DNA of 64,000 nt from DATFDN01 sp963830565 (GCA_963830565.1 CAWHMO010000002.1:124001-188000), one strand, 5' to 3'; shown: positions 34,395 to 44,817, counted from the stretch's first letter. Notes: a model not told the origin generated them from the letters alone. Made by a program: numbers and translations.

Positions 34395-35177
34395 ATGTCC
34401 GACGGCCATGAGTTCATCGACGTCAGCCTGACGAGCTTGGTGGCGGAGGTCGAGATCCGTCGGCCACCAAACAATCACGTCAGCGTGCCGATGATCGCCG
34501 AGCTGTCCACCGCGCTCGAGCGGCTGGATCAGGATCAGCGATGCCGCGTGGTCGTGCTGTGCTCGGCGGGCAAGCATTTCTGCGCCGGCGCCGACCTGGT
34601 CAATCGCGGCCCGGACGGGCGCGACCCGGCCGAGAGCGGCGGGCGTCATCTCTACAAGGAGGCGATCCGGCTATGGCGCACCCGAAAGCCGATCGTCGCC
34701 GCGGTGCAGGGCGCCGCTGTCGGCGCCGGGCTCGGCCTTGCCGTGGCCGCGGATTTCCGGGTGTCCTGCAAGGAGGCGCGGTTTTCGGCCAATTTCACCC
34801 GGCTGGGCTTTCATCCCGGCTTCGGCCTGACCGCGACCCTGCCGCGACTGATCGGCGTCCAGCACGCCGCGCTCATGCTGTACACCGGCCGCCGCTTCAC
34901 TGGCGAGGAAGCGAAGGCAATGGGCCTCGTCGACCAGCTCGTGCCCGAGGCATCGCTGCGCGAGGCGGCGCACGCGCTGGCGCTGGAGATCGCGCAATCG
35001 GCGCCTCTCGCCATCGTCTCCGCCCGCGAAACGCTGCGCCGGGGCTTGGCCGCCGCGGTGCAGGCCGCGACCGAGCGCGAGTACCAGGAACAGAACTGGC
35101 TGCGCCAGACCGGGGACTACAGGGAAGGCGTGCGCGCGATGTCGGACCGCCGCCTGCCCGACTTCAAGGGAGCCTGA
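34395..35177 (+). CDS. Enoyl-CoA hydratase/isomerase
   Basis: 260 aa crotonase-family protein, with purine-rich GGGGAGGA before its ATG. Typical segments: KHFCAGADLVNRG (oxyanion hole), PIVAAVQGAAVGAGLGLAVA and FTRLGFHPGFGLTATLPRLI. It is divergent from the hydrolase-dehydrogenase block and 1 nt upstream of an SDR. The combination points to beta-oxidation-type degradation, though the exact substrate is unknown. Confidence 0.9.
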   Translation: MSDGHEFIDVSLTSLVAEVEIRRPPNNHVSVPMIAELSTALERLDQDQRCRVVVLCSAGKHFCAGADLVNRGPDGRDPAESGGRHLYKEAIRLWRTRKPIVAAVQGAAVGAGLGLAVAADFRVSCKEARFSANFTRLGFHPGFGLTATLPRLIGVQHAALMLYTGRRFTGEEAKAMGLVDQLVPEASLREAAHALALEIAQSAPLAIVSARETLRRGLAAAVQAATEREYQEQNWLRQTGDYREGVRAMSDRRLPDFKGA

Positions 35178-35178
35178 G

Positions 35179-36030
35179 ATGGGCAAGCTGGACGGCAAGG
35201 TAGCGGTCGTCACCGGCGCCAGTCGCGGCATCGGACAGGCGATCGCGGAGCTATTCGCCCGCGAAGGCGCGCGCGTCGTCTGCGCGGCGCGCACCCTGAA
35301 CGAGGGCGAGCACAAGATGCTCGAAGGCTCCCTGTCGCGCACCGTGGAGACCATCCGCGCCGCCGGCGGGCACGCGATGGCGGTCACGGCAGATGTGTCG
35401 AGCGAGCCGTCGTGCTTGCACCTGATCGAGACGGCGCGCGCGGCGTACGGCCCGATCGACATCCTGGTGAACAACGCGGCGCTGAATTATTATCTTCCGA
35501 TCGCCGATTATCCGACGAACCGGTGGGTGCGCTGCTTCGCGGTGAACGTGCACGGACCGTTCATGCTGTCGAAGGAGGTGCTGACGGACATGATCCCGCG
35601 CCGGCGCGGCGCGATCGTGAACATCAGCTCCGGCGCGGCCATCGGCCCTGGGCGCGGACCCTACGACGACCAGGCGGTCAGAGGCGGCACCATGTACGGC
35701 GCGACCAAGGCGGCGCTGGAACGGTTCACGCAGGGCCTGGCACAGGAGGTGGCGCAATACGGCGGGATCAGCGTTGCCGCCGTCTCCCCCTCGCGCGTCG
35801 TGCCGACACCCGGCACGGTGCATCACAAGCTGGTTTCCGGCATGGACGATCCGAAGGGCGAATCGCCATCCTACATGGCCCGCGCCGCGCTGCTGCTGGC
35901 GAGCGAGCCGGCCGAGAAGGTGAATGGCCGGGTGACATACAGCCAGCAGATACTGGGCGAGTATGGACTGATCGAGGACGCGCGCGGGCGCGGGGTGGAG
36001 AGTCCGGGGTCGGGGTACTCGCAGGTTTAG
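35179..36030 (+). CDS. Short-chain dehydrogenase/reductase
   Basis: 283 aa classical SDR: GKVAVVTGASRGIGQAIAEL nucleotide-binding Rossmann motif, NNAALN, a Ser-containing VNISSGAAIG and the active-site pair YGATK. It directly follows the hydratase and would oxidise the hydroxy-acyl product or a related alcohol. Length is slightly above average because of the C-terminal tail. Same operon as the CmcJ-type gene, which begins 8 nt later. Confidence 0.9.
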   Translation: MGKLDGKVAVVTGASRGIGQAIAELFAREGARVVCAARTLNEGEHKMLEGSLSRTVETIRAAGGHAMAVTADVSSEPSCLHLIETARAAYGPIDILVNNAALNYYLPIADYPTNRWVRCFAVNVHGPFMLSKEVLTDMIPRRRGAIVNISSGAAIGPGRGPYDDQAVRGGTMYGATKAALERFTQGLAQEVAQYGGISVAAVSPSRVVPTPGTVHHKLVSGMDDPKGESPSYMARAALLLASEPAEKVNGRVTYSQQILGEYGLIEDARGRGVESPGSGYSQV

Positions 36031-36038
36031 GAGACACA

Positions 36039-36884
36039 ATGGACACGCACCTCAACGCAGCCTTGGACGCCGGCAGTGTCGAAGGCGAGTTCTTCTATGT
36101 TGCGCGGACCGACCAGCGGCTGCGCACCTACACCTACGATCCCCCGCCCGACGTGCCGCGCACCAATGCGGTCCCGGAGGCGCATCGTCTGCCGGTGCGT
36201 GACGCGCGCCCGCTTGCGTCGAACCTGTCGCTCGACCGTGAGGGCTTCGCCCTGGTGCGGCAGCCGAGCGCGATGCGCGACTTTGCCGACGAGGATGCGT
36301 TGCGCAGCGCCTACTACCCGGAATCCGTGGCCATCATCGCAGCGGCGACCGGAGCGGAGCGGGTGGTGGTGTTCGACCACACGCTGCGCCGGCGCATCTA
36401 CGGCGCCGAGGACCGCAGCCCCGGCACGCCGCGCCAGCCGGTCGGGCGCGTGCACAACGACTACACCGAAATCTCGGCACCCCAGCGTGTGCGCGACCTC
36501 ATGGGCGACGAGGCCGAGGATTTGCTGGGGCAGCGTTTCGAGATCATCAACCTGTGGCGACCCATTACCGGGCCGCTCTACGATGCTCCGCTCGGGGTCT
36601 GCGACGCGCGCAGCGTCGATCCAGGGGACTGGGCCCCAACTGACCTCATCTATCCCGACCGGACCGGCGAGATATACGGCGTGCGCTTCAATCCCGCGCA
36701 TCGTTGGTGGTACGTGCCCGCCATGATGCCCGACGAGGCGCTGCTGCTGAAATGTTACAATTCAACGCATGACGGCCGCGCTCGCATGGCCCCCCACTCG
36801 GCTTTCGAAGACCCGAATGCCCCGGCGGATCGGCTGCCACGCGAGAGCATCGAAATCAGGACGCTGGTATTCCACGCCGGCTAA
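36039..36884 (+). CDS. CmcJ/NvfI-family oxidoreductase (putative)
   Basis: 281 aa. Conserved family segments are VGRVHNDYTE (His-x-Asp type pair), QRFEIINLWRPITGPLYDAP, a WWYVPAMMPDEALLLKCYNS block and HSAFEDPNAP. This family, related to fungal AsaB and cephamycin CmcJ, is thought to contain iron-dependent oxygenases or hydroxylases. In bacteria its substrates are mostly unknown. The gene is the last of the hydratase-SDR operon, suggesting it acts on a related intermediate. Confidence 0.75.
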   Translation: MDTHLNAALDAGSVEGEFFYVARTDQRLRTYTYDPPPDVPRTNAVPEAHRLPVRDARPLASNLSLDREGFALVRQPSAMRDFADEDALRSAYYPESVAIIAAATGAERVVVFDHTLRRRIYGAEDRSPGTPRQPVGRVHNDYTEISAPQRVRDLMGDEAEDLLGQRFEIINLWRPITGPLYDAPLGVCDARSVDPGDWAPTDLIYPDRTGEIYGVRFNPAHRWWYVPAMMPDEALLLKCYNSTHDGRARMAPHSAFEDPNAPADRLPRESIEIRTLVFHAG

Positions 36885-37052
36885 AGCGCGTTGGTGGGAG
36901 CTACGCTATTTACCCCGTCATGGCCGCCCCTCGGACCTGTTCCGGGGGTTGGGTTTGTTCAATGCGGGCTGCGCACGGGCGAACCCTTCGGCGGGGTGAT
37001 GGCGCGGGACACGGCCGCCACGGGCTTCACGATTCCTTAGCCGATCCCGGCC

Positions 37053-39005
37053 ATGATCCGCGGAGTACCCGTGGATCGGCCTCGCCCCGTGAACACGTCC
37101 TTGCCAGTCCTGGGATGGCCCGCCCCGCCCACCATCCCGCCCAGCGGTCCGGATCGCCAGCCGTGGTCGGACGAACCAGCTGCCCCGCTCCATCAGCTTG
37201 AGCTGCGCGACCTCGCGCTCGACCGCATCCGGCAGGGCTTGTGCGTGTTCGACGGGCAGCAGCGATTGCTGCTGTTCAACCGTCAGTATGCCGAGATGTA
37301 CGGGCTGGACCCGAGCCAGCTCTGGATCGGCATGACCCTGCGCGACGTGGTGGACCTGCGCTACGCCGCCGGCACCGGGCCGGACATGACCCCGGAGCAG
37401 TATGCCGCCTGGCGCGACCGCATCGGGACCGCGGACCGGGTGACCGACACCGAGGTGACGCTGCGCAACGGCCGCGTGCATGCCATCCACCATGAGCCAA
37501 CGGCCGGGAGCGGCTGGGTCGCCACCTTCGAGGACATCACCGAGCGGCGCCGGGCGGAGGCGGACGTTCGGCACATGGCCCACCACGATGCCTTGACGGG
37601 TCTGCCCAACCGCGCCCTGTTCGCCGCGCGCCTGGGGCCCGCCCTGGCGCGTCTGCGCGGGGAGAGCAGGTTGGAGGACCACCGCCCAGCCCCGACCGCC
37701 GACGAGGTGCTGGTCGCGGTGCTGTTCCTCGACCTCGACCACTTCAAGGACGTGAACGACACGCTCGGCCACGCCGCGGGCGATGAGCTCCTGCGGGTGG
37801 TGGCGGTGCGCATCAGCCACTGCCTGCGCGGCGAGGACACCCTGGCCCGGCTGGGCGGCGACGAGTTCGCGGTGCTGCTCGAAGGTCTCGCGAAGGCGGA
37901 GCAGGCAGCGGAGGTCGCCCAGCGGGTGATCGGTGCCGTGTCGGCGCCCTTCGTTCTGGATGGGCACGAGGCGCTGGTGGGCAGCAGCGTCGGCATTGCC
38001 CTGTGCGCCCGGGGCGACGAACAGGGCGCGAACCCGGCGCTGCTGCTTCGCCAGGCCGATATGGCGCTCTACCAGGCCAAGGCGAAAGGGCGGGGCACGT
38101 ACTGCTTCTTCCAGACCGGGATTCACGCCTTGCTGCACCGGCGCAAGGAAATGGAGCGCGACCTGCGTCGGGCGTTGGCGGAAGGCGGGCTGGAGGTGCA
38201 TTTCCAGCCCCTCGTGGCACTCGGGCCGCGGCGCATTGCTGGTGCCGAGGCACTGGTGCGTTGGCGGCACTCGGAGCACGGCATGGTGCCCCCGGCCGAG
38301 TTCATCCCCTTGGCGGAGCGCGCCGGGCTGATCGGCGAACTCGGCGCCTGGGTGCTGCGCACCGCCTGCGCCCGCGCCGCTCAATGGGAGGGATTGTGCC
38401 TGGCCGTGAACCTCTCGCCCGACCAGGTGCGTCGGCCCGGCCTGATCGAGCTGGTGACGGCGGTGCTGACGGAGACGGGCTTGGCACCGAACCGGCTGGA
38501 GCTGGAGATCACCGAGGGCCTGCTGCTGCAGGACACGGCGGCGACGCTCGCGACCTTGGCCCGCCTGCGCGCGCTCGGCGTCGGCATCGCGCTCGACGAT
38601 TTCGGCACCGGCTATTCCAGCCTGAGCTACCTGCGCCGTTTCCCGTTCAGCAAGCTCAAGGTGGACCGCAGCTTCGTCGCCAACATGACCGCCGATGCCG
38701 GCACCGCCGCGATCGTGCAGGCAGTGGCCGCTCTCGGCCGCAGCCTAGCCATGCGGGTGAGCGCCGAAGGGGTCGAGACCGAGGAGCAGCTCACCCTGCT
38801 ACAGGCTATGGGATGCGACGAGGCGCAGGGCTACCTGCTCGGCCGCCCCTGCCCAGCGGAGGCGTTCGAGCGGCTGATCACGCCCGAGCGGACCGCGAAC
38901 GCGCGGCGTCGCTCAGCCGGCCTGAATCCGCTCACGCCTCCAGCAGCGTCGATCGCAGCGCCTCCCAGCTCTCCCGATCCGGCGCGCAGAGCAGCCCGCC
39001 GCTGA
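37053..39005 (+). CDS. PAS-GGDEF-EAL cyclic-di-GMP enzyme
   Basis: 650 aa with an N-terminal PAS domain (about 50-160; ALDRIRQGLCVFDGQQ), then GGDEF (GGDEF at 268-272) and EAL (EALVRW at 399-404). DDFGTGYSS and the C-terminal EAL residues support activity. Both catalytic motifs are intact, so it could be bifunctional, with PAS tuning the balance. The start is uncertain: a GTG at 37071 or 37089 could also be used. The C-terminal 70 residues are Ala/Pro/Arg-rich, and the last 74 nt overlap the convergent phosphatase gene. Confidence 0.92.
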   Translation: MIRGVPVDRPRPVNTSLPVLGWPAPPTIPPSGPDRQPWSDEPAAPLHQLELRDLALDRIRQGLCVFDGQQRLLLFNRQYAEMYGLDPSQLWIGMTLRDVVDLRYAAGTGPDMTPEQYAAWRDRIGTADRVTDTEVTLRNGRVHAIHHEPTAGSGWVATFEDITERRRAEADVRHMAHHDALTGLPNRALFAARLGPALARLRGESRLEDHRPAPTADEVLVAVLFLDLDHFKDVNDTLGHAAGDELLRVVAVRISHCLRGEDTLARLGGDEFAVLLEGLAKAEQAAEVAQRVIGAVSAPFVLDGHEALVGSSVGIALCARGDEQGANPALLLRQADMALYQAKAKGRGTYCFFQTGIHALLHRRKEMERDLRRALAEGGLEVHFQPLVALGPRRIAGAEALVRWRHSEHGMVPPAEFIPLAERAGLIGELGAWVLRTACARAAQWEGLCLAVNLSPDQVRRPGLIELVTAVLTETGLAPNRLELEITEGLLLQDTAATLATLARLRALGVGIALDDFGTGYSSLSYLRRFPFSKLKVDRSFVANMTADAGTAAIVQAVAALGRSLAMRVSAEGVETEEQLTLLQAMGCDEAQGYLLGRPCPAEAFERLITPERTANARRRSAGLNPLTPPAASIAAPPSSPDPARRAARR

Positions 39006-39755
39006 TCTGCCGAGGCCGATACTCGGTGCCGTCGAAATGCGCCGAGTAGCCCCCGGCCTCGCGGTGCAGCAGCCAGCCGGGCGCATGGTCCCAGGGCAAC
39101 AGGCGATGATACAGCAGGAAATGGCACCCGCCCGAGGCGGCCAGCCGGTACTCGTGCGCGGCGCAGCGATAGCTCCAGGTCGCGGCCAGGCGCGGCAGGC
39201 GGCCGAGGACGTGGGATTTGAGCGGCTCGGGCAGGAACTGCCAGGACGCGATGCCGCCCATCCCCGCGGGCAGCGCGGGGTGGCGAACGCGCAGATCCAC
39301 GCGCGTGCCGTCCGGACGGTCGATCCAGGCACCCTCCCCTCGCAGCGCCAGCGCCGTGTCATCGCCGAGCGGGTCGTGAATGGCGGAAAGCACGACCTCG
39401 CCGCGGACCAGGATCGCCACCATCACGCCGAACAGCGGCACGCCGTTCGCGAAGTTGAACGTGCCGTCCAGCGGGTCCAGGACGATGGCGCGGTCCGCCG
39501 AGGCAAGGCGGTCGAGCAGCGACGCATCCGAAGCCGCCGCCTCCTCGCCCACGACCAGCGCATCGGGGAAACGCTCCGCCAGCGCGGCGGCGATGCGCCG
39601 CTCGGCGCCCTCGTCGGCGTCGGTCACCAGGTCGAGCGGGCCGGACTTGGCGCGCACACCGTCGGCCGCAAGGCGGCGGAAGCGCGGCATGATCTCGGTC
39701 CGCGCGGCTTCCCGCAGGATCGCCGCCAGCGCCCCGGCGTCACGCGCGCCGAATG

Positions 39756-39759
<4 letters not shown>
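38932..39759 (-). CDS. Inositol monophosphatase family protein
   Basis: 275 aa from the ATG at 39759. Metal-site motifs: VVGEEAAASD (Glu), VLDPLDGTFNF (Asp/Leu/Asp) and PWDHAPG (Asp). Family members dephosphorylate inositol phosphate, histidinol phosphate or PAP, and this sequence does not decide which. It overlaps the hflX stop by 4 nt (ATGA) in an hfq-hflX-phosphatase minus-strand block. Confidence 0.87.
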
Positions 39760-40895
<1,136 letters not shown>

Positions 40896-41049
40896 GATCG
40901 CTAGGCCGATGGATTGGGCTAACCCGACCGCTTCGGCCAGCCTTGCATCGGCGGCGCGGATCTGCTCGATGGACTCGCGGCGCCCATCTCCGCGCGGGCG
41001 TTCCCAAGGAAGGACGACGGCCGCGCGAGTCGGTTCGGAGCGCGATCCG

Positions 41050-41346
41050 TCAACCGCCGGCGGCAGCGGTCACCTCCCGCGGCTGCGACCCTTGCGGCGC
41101 GGCGGCCTCGGTCTTGGCGGAATCGAAGAGCTGGATCGGCGCCCCCGGCATCACGGTGCTGATCGCGTGCTTGTAGACCAGTTGCGTATGGCCGTCCCGG
41201 CGTAGCAGGACGGAGAAGTTGTCGAACCAGGTGATGATGCCCTGGAGCTTGACGCCGTTCACCAGGAAAACCGTGACCGGCGTCTTGTTCTTCCGCACAT
41301 GGTTCAGGAAGACGTCCTGAACGTTCTGCGCTTTCTCGTTGGCCAC
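41050..41346 (-). CDS. hfq: RNA-binding protein Hfq
   Basis: 98 aa from the GTG at 41346 with AGGA upstream. Sm1 (FLNHVRKNKTPVTVFLVNGV and GIITWFDNFSVLLRR) and Sm2 (YKHAIST) motifs are intact, followed by a short variable tail. It forms the hexameric sRNA chaperone. Directly upstream of hflX, a conserved alphaproteobacterial pair, and the stop overlaps a candidate hflX TTG start. Confidence 0.95.
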   Translation of the reverse strand: MANEKAQNVQDVFLNHVRKNKTPVTVFLVNGVKLQGIITWFDNFSVLLRRDGHTQLVYKHAISTVMPGAPIQLFDSAKTEAAAPQGSQPREVTAAAGG

Positions 41347-41586
41347 GGCTTTATCCTTCTGCTGGGACGAGTGGCATGCTCCGCGCCGGGGATGGCGGCC
41401 CGACGGGCACATATAGTCTATCAATGGCTCCTTCCCAGGCAAGCGTCCAAGCCGTGTCGCCGATCCGCCCGTCGAGCCAGGCGCTCGTCTCGGACCATCA
41501 CCGCCTGGACATGAAAAAGCTGGCCTCCTGCCTATGTGATGCCACGATCGGCTGTTCCGATGGCCGGGTGTGAACGGAGAACGACA

Positions 41587-41904
41587 ATGCGAGGCTTCGC
41601 CGTGACCTGCCTGCTCCTGGGCCTCACGGGAGCGTTCCTCACCGTCGCGGCGGCTCCTGCATGGGCAGACCGGGATGACTGGCATCACGGTTGGCACGGT
41701 GATCATGACCGCTGGCACGAGCCCTGGCGGTGGCGGGAACGCCCCTACTACGTGGCGCCGCCCTATTATGCGCCCGCGCCCTACTACGCGCCCAGGTACT
41801 ACGCCCCGCCGCCCGCCTATTACGCGCCGCCGCCCGCCTACTATGCCCCGCCGCCCGCCTATTACGGTGCGCCCGGCGCAACGTTCAGCTTCGGCATCCG
41901 TTAG
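41587..41904 (+). CDS. Exported Tyr/Pro-repeat protein
   Basis: 105 aa with a signal peptide (MRGFAVTCLLLGLTGAFLTV, cleavage near AWA-D). The mature part has a His/Trp/Asp-rich segment (DDWHHGWHGDHDRWHEPWRW), then tandem YYAPPPA repeats, visible in DNA as near-identical 24-nt units at about 41800-41865. Likely a cell-envelope or metal-interacting structural protein. Function unknown. The next gene has related PPPAYY repeats. Confidence 0.7.
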   Translation: MRGFAVTCLLLGLTGAFLTVAAAPAWADRDDWHHGWHGDHDRWHEPWRWRERPYYVAPPYYAPAPYYAPRYYAPPPAYYAPPPAYYAPPPAYYGAPGATFSFGIR

Positions 41905-41950
41905 CCGTCGGACGCGCCGGAGCGTCGCACAGGAGAGAAGAGAGAACGGA

Positions 41951-42274
41951 ATGATCTCACGAAAGCGGGTTTTCGCACCGGCGGCCGCGGCTATCGCCAT
42001 GCTGTCCGTTGCCGCTTGCACCAATCCCTATGACCCTGGCCAGCGCGCGGTGGGCGGCGGCCTGCTTGGCGCCGGCACCGGTGCCGCGATCGGCGGCATT
42101 GCCGGCGGCGGCAAGGGCGCGGGAATCGGCGCGCTGCTCGGCGGCGGCCTTGGTGCGCTCGGCGGCGCGGCGACAACGCCCCAGGCATCACCGCCGCCCG
42201 CGTATTACTCCGCCCCACCTTCGGGCTACTATAACGCCCCGCCTCCTGCCTATTACCCGCCGCCGCGCTACTGA
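41951..42274 (+). CDS. Glycine-zipper lipoprotein with PPPAYY repeats
   Basis: 107 aa. N-terminal lipobox VAAC (after MLS) predicts a lipid-anchored protein. A Gly-rich segment (GGGLLGAGTGAAIGGIAGGG, then further GG/GA repeats) is the glycine zipper found in outer-membrane proteins such as YMGG/Rcf-type families. The tail is PPPAYYSAPPSGYYNAP and similar. It lies 46 nt after the previous gene on the same strand, so the pair may act together. Exact role unknown. Confidence 0.75.
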   Translation: MISRKRVFAPAAAAIAMLSVAACTNPYDPGQRAVGGGLLGAGTGAAIGGIAGGGKGAGIGALLGGGLGALGGAATTPQASPPPAYYSAPPSGYYNAPPPAYYPPPRY

Positions 42275-42300
42275 ACGCCTCGCCGCGCAGCCGCGTCTCC

Positions 42301-43368
42301 TCAGACCTGGTCGTAGTCCACCACGACGCGCGCGCAGGTCGGTCGCGCCTGGCAGGTCAGCACGTAGCCAGCTTGCAACTCCCAGGGCTCCAAGGAGTAG
42401 TTCACTTCCATCTCGGCCCTCCCCTCCGCCAGCCGAGCCCGGCAGGTGCAGCACATGCCGCCTCGGCAGGAGAACGGCAGGTTGAGGCCGGCGCGCAGTC
42501 CGGCTTCGAGGATCGCCTCGCCGGCAGCGACATCCACCTCGCTTCGCACGCCGTCGGCGACAATGACGGCACGCGCGACGGGTGCGGTGGGGGGGACGGC
42601 ACGCACCGGCGGTGGGCGACCGCCGGCACCGGGGGTGAACCGCTCCACATGGACCTGCTCTGGTGCGAGCCCCGAGCCCTCCAGCGCCGTCTGCAACCCC
42701 TCGATCATCGGCTGTGGCCCGCAGAGGAAGGCGTGCCCCACGATGTCGGGTACCAGCCGGCGCATCAGCAAGCCGACCTTCTCGGCATCCAACCGGCCGT
42801 TCAGCAACGCGACGTCCTGCTGCTCGCGCGAGAGGATGTGGAACACCGAAAGCCGCGAGAGATACCGATCCTTCAGATCATCGAGCTCGGCTCTGAAGAT
42901 GATGCTCGAGGCGGCGCGATTGCCATAGAACAGGAAAAACCGCCCGCGCTCCCGCCTGAGCGCGGCTTTGAGGATGGACAGGATCGGCGTGATCCCGGAC
43001 CCGGCCGCGAACGCCACGAGCGTGCGGTCCGAGCCGGCCATGATCGGCGTGCCAAACCGACCATCGGGGGTCATGACGTCCAGCTCCATGCCAGGGCGCA
43101 GCACGCCATGCGCCCAGCCTGAAAACAGCCCGCCCTCCAGGCGCTTGATCGCGACCCGCAATTCGCCATCCTCGGGCGCGGCGCAGATCGAGTAGGCGCG
43201 GCGCACCTCGACACCGTCGATCCACGCGCGCAAGGTCAAATACTGGCCGGGGGTGAAACGGTAGGCACAGACGAGCGCGGGCGGGATGACGAAGGCCACC
43301 GACACGCAGTCGGCGGTTTCCCGTGTGATGTCAGCGATTCGCAAACCGTGGAATCGAGGCTTCGACAT
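42301..43368 (-). CDS. PaaE-like ferredoxin/flavin reductase
   Basis: 355 aa from the ATG at 43368. FAD-binding (RRAYSICAAP), NAD(P)H-binding (AAGSGITPILSILKAAL) and a C-terminal plant-type [2Fe-2S] domain (CRGGMCCTC plus distal LTCQA) match phenylacetyl-CoA epoxidase reductase PaaE in order and length. PaaABCD are not in this window, so it may serve another oxygenase. The name is by architecture. Confidence 0.83.
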   Translation of the reverse strand: MSKPRFHGLRIADITRETADCVSVAFVIPPALVCAYRFTPGQYLTLRAWIDGVEVRRAYSICAAPEDGELRVAIKRLEGGLFSGWAHGVLRPGMELDVMTPDGRFGTPIMAGSDRTLVAFAAGSGITPILSILKAALRRERGRFFLFYGNRAASSIIFRAELDDLKDRYLSRLSVFHILSREQQDVALLNGRLDAEKVGLLMRRLVPDIVGHAFLCGPQPMIEGLQTALEGSGLAPEQVHVERFTPGAGGRPPPVRAVPPTAPVARAVIVADGVRSEVDVAAGEAILEAGLRAGLNLPFSCRGGMCCTCRARLAEGRAEMEVNYSLEPWELQAGYVLTCQARPTCARVVVDYDQV

Positions 43369-43508
43369 GGGCTGGCCACTCCGGTGCTCGATACGGCGCG
43401 CACTGAACACGATGCTTTGATTCCCGTCTCTCGCGGGACGTTTCGCGCTGGCGGCTTTAAACCCCGTCCGGCCGCGACGATACAGAGTGCTTCCAGAGGA
43501 CAGCAAAC

Positions 43509-43691
43509 ATGGACAAGGACCAGATCAAGGGTAAGCTCCGCCAGGCGGCGGGATCGATCAAGGAGAGCCTCGGTCGGGCCAGCGGCGATGCACGCACCGA
43601 AGCCGCCGGCAAGAGCGACAAGGCCGCCGGCAAGGCGCAATCGGGCTGGGGCAATGTCAAGGACAGGCTGCGCGGCGCCCTGAAGCGTTGA
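43509..43691 (+). CDS. CsbD family stress protein
   Basis: 60 aa, very typical small CsbD: MDKDQIKGKLRQAAGSIKE, then lysine/glycine/alanine-rich repeats ending KDRLRGALKR. Hydrophilic, probably natively helical. Family members are induced by general stress but their biochemical role is unclear. Its stop overlaps the TTG start of yjbQ. Confidence 0.88.
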   Translation: MDKDQIKGKLRQAAGSIKESLGRASGDARTEAAGKSDKAAGKAQSGWGNVKDRLRGALKR

Positions 43692-44116
43692 CGCGCGTCT
43701 TGCGACAGGCCCTGGATCGGCTGCGGGTCGGCACGCACGGCCAGGGCTTCCTCGACCTGACGGGCGCGCTGTCCGATTGGGTGATGCGCCAGGGAGTTGC
43801 CGACGGGCTGCTGACGATCTGGTGCCGTCACACCTCGGCCTCGCTGCTGGTGCAGGAGAACGCCGACCCCGACGTGCGCGCCGACCTGGAGGCATTCCTG
43901 CGCCGCCTCGCCCCCGAGGACGCTGTCTATCGGCATGCCGAGGAAGGGCCGGACGACATGCCCGCGCACATCCGCGCGGCGCTCCTGCCCACGCAGCTGT
44001 CCGTGCCGATCCAGGGTGGTCGCCTCGCGCTCGGCACCTGGCAGGCGATCTACCTGGTCGAGCATCGTCGCGCGCCGCATCAACGCGAGCTCGCAGTGCA
44101 CCTGATCGGCGCCTGA
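43688..44116 (+). CDS. YjbQ family protein (UPF0047)
   Basis: 142 aa from a TTG overlapping the csbD stop. Core motifs: LLTIWCRHTSASLLVQENAD, PDDMPAHIRAALLP, then LSVPIQGGRLALGTWQAIYL and VEHRRAP. This beta-barrel family has reported thiamine-phosphate synthase activity in vitro, but physiology is not settled. The TTG start is unusual but the only one giving the conserved N-terminus. Confidence 0.85.
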   Translation: MTRVLRQALDRLRVGTHGQGFLDLTGALSDWVMRQGVADGLLTIWCRHTSASLLVQENADPDVRADLEAFLRRLAPEDAVYRHAEEGPDDMPAHIRAALLPTQLSVPIQGGRLALGTWQAIYLVEHRRAPHQRELAVHLIGA

Positions 44117-44124
44117 GCCCGCGA

Positions 44125-44817
44125 TCAGGCGACGCCGCGCGCCCGCCGGGCTAGGCCGTCGAACAGGTCGAGGCACCGCTCCCGCCACTCCGTTATCGGG
44201 TCGGCCTCGGCCAATAGCGGGAAGGCCGATGTGCAGCGGGGCCATTGCAACGTGCCGGACACGATATAGTCGGCATAACTCGGCGTGGCGCCGCCGAGCC
44301 AGGGCCGCGCCTTGAGCACCGTCCGCACCGGCTGCAATGTCGCGCGGAACGCAGCAACGCGCTGCTCGCGCCCCTCCTGCACCTCCTCGAGCGTGGCGCC
44401 GAACCGCGCCTCGCGGCTTTGGCGGAAATAGGCGCGGTCGGCCGGGTCGATCACATCCAGAAGGTCGCGCACGATCAGCCGGGCGATGCCGCCGACCAGG
44501 ACGCCGTCCGACCAGGCATTCAAGAATCGTGCGTGTGCCCGACCCAAGGCGTCGCCCAGCAGGCTCGGCCGATCGGGATAGCGGTCATCCAGATACGCGG
44601 CGATGGCGAAGCTGTCGCTGACCACCGTTTCGCCGTCCCGGACCACCGGCACCTTGTCCTGACCGGAAAAGGCAATTTTGTCCTTTTCGCGAAAGCGCCA
44701 CGGGATGGTCTCGACCGGCAGCCCCTTGTGGGCGAGCGCCATGCGGGTGCGCCAGCAATACGGGCTGAGCCGCAGCGCCGGGTCCGCTCCGGCGAGGTCA
44801 TACATCAGGATCGCCAT
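44125..44817 (-). CDS. Glutathione S-transferase family protein
   Basis: 230 aa from the ATG at 44817. Thioredoxin-like N-domain (LSPYCWRTRMALAHKGLPVE with a CWRT active site, VPVVRDG, VSDSFAIAAYLDDRYP) and an all-helical C-domain. The protein would conjugate or reduce small molecules with glutathione. Convergent with yjbQ (9 nt between stops) and divergent from the yceI gene. No substrate is evident. Confidence 0.88.
   Translation of the reverse strand: MAILMYDLAGADPALRLSPYCWRTRMALAHKGLPVETIPWRFREKDKIAFSGQDKVPVVRDGETVVSDSFAIAAYLDDRYPDRPSLLGDALGRAHARFLNAWSDGVLVGGIARLIVRDLLDVIDPADRAYFRQSREARFGATLEEVQEGREQRVAAFRATLQPVRTVLKARPWLGGATPSYADYIVSGTLQWPRCTSAFPLLAEADPITEWRERCLDLFDGLARRARGVA

Noticed and set aside
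36885..37052. Possible REP-like inverted repeat before the GGDEF-EAL gene
   Set aside because: Only weak, imperfect pairing; cannot be distinguished from chance.
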